Below are positions 27,001-38,086 of a stretch of 64,000 nt of DNA, one piece after another. The notes beneath the pieces were generated by a model. The model saw nothing but the letters and a program-made list of their open reading frames with translations. It made no database searches and had not been told where the DNA came from. The first letter of the stretch is position 1. Each line of letters opens with the position of its first letter. Origin of the DNA: Heliocidaris erythrogramma. Lineage: Eukaryota; Echinodermata; Echinoidea; Camarodonta; Echinometridae. The stretch lies in the NCBI GenBank assembly GCA_025617745.1, contig CM046855.1, positions 48,835,813 to 48,899,812 on the forward strand, given 5' to 3'. Both the position numbers and the translations under genes were made by a program.

Positions 27001-30000
27001 TCCGAAAGTGCGGAAACGCCGGGAAATGTTTAGAAGACAGTGAATAGAATCTTTCGAGATTATGCGGATAGGTTGCTGAATAAACGCGGATCTACTTATT
27101 TTACATTCTGCGTCCTGTCTGCGCCCTATTCTTCATATTTAATAGATAATAAACTGACGTACGCTGAGTTATTGTTTTAGTACCTTTTTTATATGTTGCC
27201 TAGCAAAACGACATCGCAATTTGAGATCGGGATATCCTTTATTTTCTTTAAAATATAACTAGTTGCGCCCGTTTGAAGTCTAACATTTTGCTTGGAGTTT
27301 GGTTTACTTGAATTCTCTAGATTATGAGGAATCACGAATAAAATATAACATTTCTAAAATAGTGAAATGTGCGCCAAGTTTGACAAAAATAATTGTCAGT
27401 GGTTTCTTTTTTTCTAGGATGAACACCAGATAAAAGTTTATCGAAAGTTTATCCGAATCAGCTAGATTATTGTAAATACGTCTTTTTTTTTTTAAAGTGA
27501 ATTTACTAAATCATGATATATTTTTAAGTGTGTGGTGATATATTACAGTGATGTATTTACTTTTTAAAGAAACAAACATGTACAAGAAAGAAAATACAAG
27601 AATGAATGTTTTAATGCTGTCATAAAATATTGAAGAACGTAAACTTTGATCACCACAGTGCTTCATGTTTAATCGTTACGATCGTCGTACATTTTTTTCT
27701 GTTATACAGGGGGCATAATTATCTCACTCAAGCCCATTACTAATTTTTATTTGGGTGGTGTCCTGACTGTCCTTCATATGTCATAATGCATAGGGTTCGT
27801 TACTCCTACGGTTCGTAATTCCGAAAATTCAATAGACTACATAAATTTTCGGAATTACTAACCCTATTTTTTAAAAAGACTTTATGCCTTTCTTTTTTTT
27901 TTTTTGAATTATGCCGTAGTCATGGTAGTATTAGGGCGTCGCCTTCCGGCAAGGGGGCTGCTACTGCCATTCACTGCCGTACTGGACTTCTTACAGGAAG
28001 CAACGAGGGCTCTGATTATCAATATTTTAATATACGAAACCCCGTTTTTTCAGGCGGGTGGCCAGGGAGGGGCGGTGGGGGCGGCCTCCCCCTTAAACGT
28101 CAACTTAAAAAAAAGTGAGAACTCCTTGGAACTCCCCTCCCCGCATCCACCACTTTTACATACGGTGGAAAGCAGTCCCGGCGACGAACTAACTATTTTC
28201 CGTCTAAAAGGGTGCTACGAGCCGTTATATTTATCTCCAATTTGCTATAAAACGTCAGAGCTTCGCGCGGGAGCCCCTCCCGGCACGGTTCGTGCGCTTA
28301 CAACCGCTCCTCCCATAAAATTAAATCCAGACTAAGCGGTTGCATTTTTCCTGTCTGAGCTTAATAATGTACATGATCTGATAGGCTTGATATTATTTTT
28401 ATTTTCTGTTTTGTTTCGTGCTTGGAACAAAACTTGCCATACAAACTTGTCCATCCGTCTCGGAATGTACATTAGATCACATTCAGAGGTGACGAGAAAC
28501 AAAATGCATAAATTACTTGCCATGTTCTTCTCGCTCCGCGAAGCCACGGCCCTTTTATGGTGAAACCGACATTTTGCGCGTTATTGTAAACATGTAAATC
28601 ATTCTGGTCAAGTGAATGGTGTCGTGTCCTCTTTTTTCGCCAACGCGCCTTATTCTTTCCACATCTACCGCACAAATACCGAATAAAATTGTCATGTCTT
28701 ATTACTCCTAATTATCCTGACTGAAACAGAATATAAAATAAAAACATTGGGTCATTTTGATTTGTCACTGGTGAAAATCATATTTCGCCAGTGATAAATG
28801 GCCGATAATATAGCTTGCATGTCGTCACAGGAAGCAAAGGGACATTTTAAAAATCAATATGAAGTAGCAGAATGGAACTCGAATTTCTAGAGTGGGGGAG
28901 GGGTGGCTGAAAAAAAAATGGAGTAAGGGAGAGGGATTAGAAAGAAAAGGGTGAGCAGAGAGTGAGAGTAGTGAGAAGCGGGGAGAGGAGGAAAGTGGAT
29001 GAGATTTTTAAAAACGAAGAAGAGGGGATTCAGGGAGGACGAGGGAGCAAAGACCGAGACAGAACAGATTACGAGTATATAAGAAGCAGTGAGAAAGAGA
29101 GAAGATTGGGAGGGTGGGGAGCGATAGGGAAAAAACAGAACAGAGAGAGAGTGACCAGCGACCGAGAGAGAGAGAAAATAACTTGCGCTCCTCAAAGACA
29201 CCGCCGCTTGATAGTGAAACTAATTTTGCGCACATTTGTCAATCATTCTGGTTGAGTGCTGGTATTGTGTTCTGATTTCTTCAGCGTGCCTTTTATATAT
29301 ACTCATCTCGACAAAAAACACCACCCCCCCCCCCCCCCAAAAAAAAAAGGGAGAAGGGAGAAGAAGGAAGAAGAGAGCGACAGAGAGAGAGGGAGGGAGA
29401 AGAAGCCAAAAACCGAGACAGAAGCAGTGAGAAAGAAAGAGAAGATTGGGAGAGTGGGGGAGGGAAGGGAGAAAAGTGATATATGGGGGGAGGGGGGGGG
29501 GGGTAAAAAAAAACATGTCTACGAGCCGCTACCTTTTAATCAAAATTTGCTATTAAAAGCGTCAGAGCCCCTCCCGCCATGAAATTGGCTAAGCGGCATT
29601 TGTTTTGTTTTGTTTCGTGCTTGAACAAAACTTGCCATATAAACATTTTCAAATCAAACTCCCCCCCCCCCCCCCACCCTCTCGAAAGTGGTTTTGAAAA
29701 TCAAGATTTTGTATGTATGTTCATCCGTCTCGTAATGTACATTATCACATTCAGAGGTGACGAGAAACAAAATGCATAAATTACTTGTACTTGCTTTTCG
29801 CTTCGCAAAGCCACCGCCCTTTGGTGGTGAAACCGACATTTTGCGCGCTATTGTAAACATGTCAATCATTCTGGTCGTGTGAATGGTATGTGACCTCTTT
29901 TCGTCAGCATGCCTTTTTCCTTCCACATCTACAGCGCACGAATAAAAAATGTAATGTCTTATTACTTCTAACACACGATTATCGAGTTTCTCTCTCTCCT

Positions 30001-33000
30001 AAATCATGCACTTGTATGATAATCTCGGCTGAGTTCACTTTCTCTCTGCTAAAGAAAAACAGTCTGTGTTTCCGCTCTATTTACTGCAGTTTTTTTTTAA
30101 ATCGTAACTGCCTCTTGTAAAATTAACGCCCTGACAATTCTTTCTTTCCTTCTAAATCACGTACATGTATCATAATGCCGAAAGTTCTTAATTCTGTTTT
30201 GAAATTTGTATATACTCTTTTCTTTTTACTGGATTAAAAGCGATGGGAACAAAAAAGGCTAATGTGGATATTATTTTACCCTGCTCTAATTATTTTTAAA
30301 ATGTGTATCTACGGGTTTCTAAAAGCTAAATTTCTTTTCTTTTCCCCATGTCTGCATGTTACGGAGGTATAGAATCCGCCCCTTTCAAAGAACAAGAATT
30401 AATGGAGCACCTCCTCAGGCCCCTGCACGAGACGATTATTTATTTTTTCTTCTCTCTCTCTCTCTCCCCCTATGTCCTTCTAAATCACGCGTTTGTTTTA
30501 TAATCTCGTTATAAATAAAGCTAACTTTCTTTTCTTTTCGGCTGTAATAATCGTTACATAATTGAAATGTATCATCCTAATGTTAAAACAGCGGGACGAA
30601 GATAAACTGCGTTTATATATAGCTCGAATGTCAACGCTTCACTCCGCTCTAGTTTACCCGAGGTTAAAATAAAAAAATCATGCACTTGTTTCATAATCTT
30701 GAAAAAGATCATTTTCTTTCTGGTCAAAATGTTGACTTCCTTTTCTTTTCGGTTGTTAAAAGAGTTACAGAATTGGACTCTTATCATCATCATGCTAAAC
30801 AGCGGGATGAAGATAAACTGCGTCCCAGCTCGCAAGCCATCGTTTCTCTCTGATCTATTTAACTGGAGCTTTAAAAAACAATTCCCTCTCTCCAAAATCA
30901 CACACCTATACCATAATTTTGAACGCTCTTCATAATTCTGTTTTGAAAGCTTACATTTACTTTTTGTGAGGGCATTTGAAGAGCAATCCTTTTCAGGGGA
31001 CATATATCTAGTATGATAATCTTCCAAACGAACGTAGTAAGAGTAAGAAAGTTCAGAAATTATTTTTTTAACCCTTTCCCAGAACTCCAGCTCCCCTTTA
31101 CACAATAGACGTGTGTCACCTTTTCATGGCATGGTCATTAATCTATCAATGGGTTCCGATTTCTAAGAACTTCCTGTCATAAATTGGAAGGCAGGAGTTT
31201 GACACAAGGAGGGGAGTGTCGATACTGAAAAGAAAAGATCGTTTTTGTTGTAAATAATGATCAATAATCCATCAATGGACCTCCCGCTTTCTAAGAACCT
31301 TCTGTCTTTTTGAGGCACGGGGAGGTCGTACATAGTAATAATTTGTAATTTCTAGCGCCTTTCACTAAAATGCATTCCCTATGAAGGTTTTTTTTTTCTT
31401 TATTTTTTGTGAGGGGTGGGGGACTTTGACACTGCTTTATACAGTTTTATGATTATTGATCCTGAATTTAACATCTCATAAGAACCTAGAATAGAGTCTA
31501 AGATCAAGTGTACCGTGTTCCCTTGTGAAAAACAGGGGCGGGGTGCAATACTGCACTGTATACTGTATTAAGTGTCAAATTTTCGCTTACTCGCATCACT
31601 CGCTCGCAAAATTTAGAAAATGGAAAAGTTAATATTCGGGTAAGCGACGTCAGCACCCCGAGAAAAATAGTGCCCGTATGCCTATGTGTATGAAATAACT
31701 TACTTCATGACGGTCGTCAACGTTTGTCTGTTATTAGTACACCAACGCCAAAGGAATTTTTTTTCATCCCCGATAAATAGCTTCTTTGTCGTTCGTCACT
31801 GTTAAGTGTATTTCTACAATGTAACTGTAAGTTTCAATGTCACAATTTATAGTTCTTTAAACCTGATTGTACAATATACCTTATACAACTATACATGTAT
31901 ATATTCTCCTTTGATCAATAAAAAAAAAAAAAAAATACTGCACTGTATAGTTCGACGTCATGACTGCTTTTAACTTATTTAAGCGCAAATTACTATCGGG
32001 CAATACTGCATTGTATGTTACAGGGGTGGCGTGGGGGTCCCACCCGCCACCCCTCCTGCGAGAAGCGCAAAAGCTCTGACGTTTAATAGCAAATTCGAGA
32101 TAAATACGGTTCGACGCCGGGACTGATATTCAACTGACTTTTGTTTAGACGCTATGATGCATGCATGCACTGCGAAGCGCATCAGAAAAAGTACTCCGGG
32201 GCAATACTGTACTGTGTGTAACAGGGGTGGTTGCGTGGAGGTGGGGGGGGGGGGGGGGGTGGTTTCTTTCCTCCAACACCACCCCCCCCCCCCCCCCACC
32301 CGCGAAAACTTTTTTTTTTTTGGCCTTGGCGACCACCCCCATCGCACCCACTGGCTGCGCACCTGCATGCTGATGATCTAAAACAACAGAGATGTCGCTC
32401 GTCTTTATCATAGTATTAGTTCCATAGTAAAATTGAAATGACAAGAAGTTTTCTCTTACTTTTATCTCCAATGTTTCTTAAGCAAAATAGCGCATAGTCG
32501 CGGCTTGAAATGACGGCATGAATTTTATAGTAGGTCTAATAGTATTTCAGAAAATTCGTTTCATAACTCATCAGGCGTGTAATTCCGAAATACAAATTTT
32601 CCATAGCGAGGGGGTTCACAATTCCAAATAAGTGACATATTTTTGTGAAGATTCGTTATTCAGAAGGTTCTTTACGTATATTTCGAAAACGATGTAGGCT
32701 CCATGTAGGATTCGTAATTACGAAAATATAATATAGCCCTAGAACCGGGTGTCTCCTGTATAAAGCCTATGAGGGTTAAATAATTCAGTAGTCAACGGGT
32801 TAAGAACCTTCAGAAATATAAACATTTTTCTCATTCCCGGAATTATGAACCCCACTTCATTTTCGGAATTATGAACCCAAATCTAGAAAATTGGTTTGGC
32901 GCATAAATTACAAAGAATCTACTGACCAAAATATAATGAAACAACAAATAAATTAGAACTATAAGACGCAAAGTACATTAATTTTATCGACTTGAAAATG

Positions 33001-35923
33001 GGTTCGGCGCATAAATTACAAAGAATCTACTGACCAAATGAAACAACAAATAAAACAACAAATAAAACTAAAAAATAAAATAGAATTAAGACGCGAAATA
33101 TATTTATCGAATCGAAAATTGATTTGGCGCGTAACTAATGGATAATATTCAACCCAAATAAAACATGAAATGAATGAAGTATACAACGCAAAATGTTTAT
33201 ATCGGATAGAAAATTGGTTCGGCGCATAAATTACAGAGAATCTACTGACCAAATGAAACAACAAATAAATTAGAACTATAAGACGCAAAATACATTTATC
33301 GAATCGGAAATTGGATTTGGCGCGTAACTAATGAATAATATTCAACCCAAATAAAACATGAAATGAATGAAGTATACAACGCAAAATGTTTATATCGGAT
33401 AGAAAATTGGTTCGGCGCATAAATTACAGAGAATCTACTGACCAAATGAAACAACAAATAAATTAGAACTAAGACGCAAAATATATTTATCGAATCGAAA
33501 ATTGATTTGGGGCGTAACTAATGGATAATATTCAACCCAAATAAAACATCAAATGGATAAAGTATACAACGTAAAATGTTTATATCGGATAGAAAATTGG
33601 TTCGGCGCATAAATTACAGAGAATCTACTGACGAAATGAAACAACAAATAAATTAGAACTAAGACGCAAAATATATTTATCGAATCGAAAATTGCGTTTG
33701 GCGCGTAACTAATGGATAATATTCAACCCAAATAAAACATCAAAGGGATAAAGTATACAACGCAAAATGTTTATATCGATTAGAAAATTGGTTCGGCGCA
33801 TAAATTACAAAGAATCTACTGACCAAATGAAACAACAAATAAATCAGAACTAAGACGCAAAATATATTTATCGAATCGAAAATTGATTTGGCACGTAACT
33901 AATGGATAATATTCAACCCAAATAAAACATGAAATGAATGAAGTATACAACGCAAAATGTTTATATCGGATAGAAAATTGGTTCGGCGCATAAATTACAG
34001 AGAATCTACTGACCAAATGAAACAACAAATAAATTAGAACTATAAGACGCAAAATACATTTATCGAATCGGAAATTGATTTGGCGCGTAACTAATGAATA
34101 ATATTCAACCCAAATAAAACATGAAATGAATGAAGTATACAACGCAAAATGTTTATATCGGATAGAAAATTGGTTCGGCGCATAAATTACAGAGAATCTA
34201 CTGACCAAATGAAACAACAAATAAATTAGAACTATAAGACGCAAATATACATTTATCGAATCGGAAATTGATTTGGCGCGTAACTAATGAATAATATTCA
34301 ACCAAAATAAAACATGAAATGAATGAAGTATACAACGCAAAATGTTTATATCGAATAGAAAATTGGTTCGGCGCATAAATTACAAAGAATCTACTGACCA
34401 AATGAAACAACAAATAAATTAGAACTAAGACGCAAAATATATTTATCGAATCGAAAATTGATTTGGCGCGTAACTAATGGATAATATTCAACCCAAATAA
34501 AACATGAAATGAATGAAGTATACAAGCAAAATGTTTATATCGGATAGAAAATTGGTTCGGCGCATAAATTACAGAGAATCTACTGACCAAATGAAACAAC
34601 AAATAAATTAGAACTAAGACGCAACATTTATCGAATCGGAAATTGATTTGGCGCGTAACTAATGGATAATATTCATCCCAAATAAAACATGAAAGTGATG
34701 AAGTATACAACGCAAAATGTTTTATCGAATAGAAAATTGGTTCGGCGCATAAATTACAGCGAATCTACTTACCAAATGAATTAGATCTATAAGACGGAAA
34801 ATACAATATGTGGGCAGCGGAATTTTCTGTAAATTTTCACTACAAAATTAGAAGCTCGAAAGTTGTTTTTTTGTGTGTCAAAGACATCGGAGCAATGAGA
34901 CAAATGAGAAAATAAAGATGAAACACAAATCATAAGGATGTTTTGGTAACATCGGCAACACCTTGTCTTTAACGTCTTGAAAGAGAAGGGACATTGCAGA
35001 ATTATAAAATGGAATATAAACAAGAGAAAACAAATATGAAACATAAATCAAAAAGATGTCGGACCCGTGCCGTTCTCGCGGCTCATCTCAAACATCACGC
35101 TTGCACACAAACCCTCGTCCGGTCGTACTAGGGCATTTAGACTAGTCCGTTTACCCTAGTACGCCCGAACGCGTTTAGACGAAGTGCTGCCCGCAATGAG
35201 GACGCGTATATTTAGACGGACGCGTGACGTTGCCCGCGGGCGGGACTGTATATCACCCCATTACTGTCAAAGTGACATTTTGGGGCTGGGTTAATCTTTT
35301 GCAAAATGCATTAAAGAATTAGAACGCAAAACATTGTGCATACTTTTCAGTGCAAGTTTGTATGGCATTTTAGAGCGAGCACTTATGCAGTTTGGATGTA
35401 TAAACTTTTAATGTCCTTAGCAAACATGTTATTAGTGCCTTTAGAGACATGTTATTCTACTTTACTTGTTGATGGCCAAAAAAAAGCATCTATAAAGTTC
35501 CAGCTTAAATCCACATTGAACAGATGGATGAAAAGCTTGCAGAAGTCTAGAGGAAATAATTCTCTTTGAATTTATTTGTCTACAGGAATGATATGGAAGG
35601 AGCCCTGGCATGTATACGTGACTGCCAAGCCAAGTACAGCATCATGCCTCACTTCCAAGATGTCCTTGTTCGTCTAGTGGAGGAGGGCCAATCGGACCAG
35701 CTTCAAAGAGGTGAATTGATGAGGAAAGGTGTTGGTGATGGTGATGGTGATAGTGGTGATTGTGTGATGATGATGATGATGAAGATGTTTTTGGTATTGA
35801 TGAGGATGATGGTACAGTCATCCAAGATGTCCTTTGTTCGTCTGGTGCTGGAAGGCAATATGGACCAGCTTCAGAGAGGTGAATTGATGAGGAAAGATGT
35901 AGTTGGTTGTGGTAGTGGTGATG

Positions 35924-36003
<80 letters not shown>

Positions 36004-38027
36004 AATCATGATGATAAGGAGTTGTTTGTGTTGATGATATGGTGATGATTACTATAATAATGGTTGTCATGGTGAGGATGATTAAGTTATGATGATGAAA
36101 GTTGAGGAGGAGGAGGAAGAGGAATAATGAGGATGATGTTTTTGATGGTGAGGATAACTGTAGTATTTGATTGGTGATGGTAGGTTTTGTGATGGTGTGG
36201 TCATAATGGAATGTTAAGAATTGTGATGATTTATGATGTCTGTTTTTCTTTTTTTGTCTGTAAAGCAATGGACTTTGCAAGTCAGCAGCACGGTGACATC
36301 AACATGCTGTATGATCTCATCTTTGCGTTCTGCACATCTGGCAAATACAAAGAAGCTGCTAAGCTTATTGAGGTAAGAAGTGGATTTAGCAAACCTACTC
36401 CCCAGTCACTCAACAAAAATGAATCAAAAGTGACTAATAACTAGGCCTTTTTAGTTAATTCTTTTGTTCGGTCTGTTGTTGGTCTGTTATTTGTCTCAAC
36501 GGTGTGATTGTGGTATAAGGACATTTCTAAAGATGTAAATAAGAAAGCATGTGTGAAATGAATTCTTGTATTCTTTTTAGTACATCAAAATTGACATTTT
36601 CAGTGAAATGTTTTTAGTGAAATGTATGTATTTACAAGAAGCATATGAAGATGAGATGATGATGATGATGATGATGAAGATATCGATGGAGATGATGATA
36701 GATGATGATGATGATGATGATGATTATGATTATGATGACGATGATAAATAAAATAAAGACAATGATAAAGATGATAGATTACATATGCATTTGACTGCTC
36801 TTGTATCCCCCTACCTATACTGGATAATGCTTTTTCTTTCACTTTCAAACAGACCCCAGGTATGATCGCCAAGAACAAGCGCATCCAGTGGTATGCCGAG
36901 CGTTGTATCGGAGCTAATAACGTGGAAGCCCTAGAACAACTGACGGCCGTTACTAAAGATCTGTATGCGTGTGACAGAGATCAGATGTACTTCTATCTCA
37001 TTCAGTTACACAGTATGTCATCCGCATTACTAAAGTTTCTGCCCATTCTTTCATGTTAAAAGATTTAAGATGAGTCCAAGTCCAAGCTACTTTTTTCTGT
37101 CCATTAGAGACTACAGCAAAGATTTGAGTATACCTAATGAATATACTACTTTATATCCCTGTTATAGTGTGGATCAGAGCAAATATCAAGGAAACTGATT
37201 ATTTTGATGTTAATTATGTTCATTATTCAATATTTGGTGAAGTATGGGACACAGGATGACTGCAAACTTTAGACTTGCCTATAAACACTGTGGACTATTG
37301 AGTACTGACTTTTCATTTTTGTATGATATGTAATTCTGAAACAATGTTTTATCATTTATCTGCTGTATCGAACCTCTAGATGGGATTCCTGTGGTCAAGT
37401 TGAACTAACTCACATTTTTCTTTGTGTTACAGAAGCTATGTTTGGTTGAACATAACTTTCTGTTAGAACTTTTAATAGGGCTCACCCGCTATGTAACCTT
37501 AATGCTGTGGACTTGTTTTGCTTTTAGAGACTACGTTATCACATTGACATGAGAAAAGATTGAATATCTTTTGTCTGTATGTCACAGTTATATAGCTGTC
37601 TTCAGATTTTCTGAATGAGATTCAAATGCTCAGATGTAAGAACTCATTACAAATCACTTTGATTCAAAACCATTACTCTGTTGCTGCCAAGGCTGGGTAA
37701 AAACATAAGCAATTCATGTGTTCTCTTTATAATCTTTTCTCTTGAAAGCCCGCAACAACGACGTTGATAAGTGCCTGGAAGTGTGGGCTGCTATGCAGGA
37801 AGAGGGTGTGGTCCCCAGAGACAGGACGATGCGTTACCTTGCCAACGTACTTCGGTCGTATGACAGGCCTGTACCGTACGAGGTCCCACAGCTCACAGCC
37901 GATCAGGTACCGTTCTATACCAGTTTTATTATCTGTTAAAACATAAGAACAATGGGTACTGTTTAAGTAGAATTTGAAAGCTCAAAATTGACCTGTGATC
38001 TAAAAACCAGAGATATAATTAAGTGGG

Positions 38028-38086
<59 letters not shown>

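Larger units (their letters stand above)
26624..35250. mobile_element. Giant TIR-bounded insertion (8.6 kb) in LRPPRC intron 23
   Basis: The 29 bases at 26624-26652 (TACAGTTCCGCCCGCGGGCA then ACGTCACGC) are repeated in inverse at 35222-35250 with one mismatch. TA at each edge fits a TA target duplication, with element ends CAG...CTG as in Tc1/mariner-like elements, but the length and content are atypical. Subterminal copies of CGCGYTTAGACGAA occur near both ends. Inside are a palindromic GGTACCCTCAAA block, internal duplications, a degenerate ~200-bp tandem repeat, homopolymer tracts and a ~191-bp satellite. I find no transposase, reverse transcriptase or integrase. Either a very large non-autonomous element or two related ends capturing unrelated repeats. 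Confidence 0.7.

Noticed and set aside
27904-28335. 143-codon + strand frame inside the giant insertion
   Set aside because: No domain recognised, low-complexity Pro/Gly/Leu content, and the region is an internal duplication whose other copies do not keep the frame.
28887-29582. Several frames on both strands in the GA-rich tract
   Set aside because: Simple-sequence purine tract with homopolymers; no coding character.
30572-31105. 177-codon minus-strand frame inside the giant insertion
   Set aside because: Overlaps the degenerate tandem repeat, shows no family motif, and sister repeat units lack the frame.
33816-34244. 142-codon minus-strand frame in the satellite
   Set aside because: The same peptide repeats once per satellite unit and is interrupted in other units; non-coding repeat.
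35642-36280. Poly-His minus-strand frame
   Set aside because: Reverse of the (GAT)n tract over exon 24; compositional.
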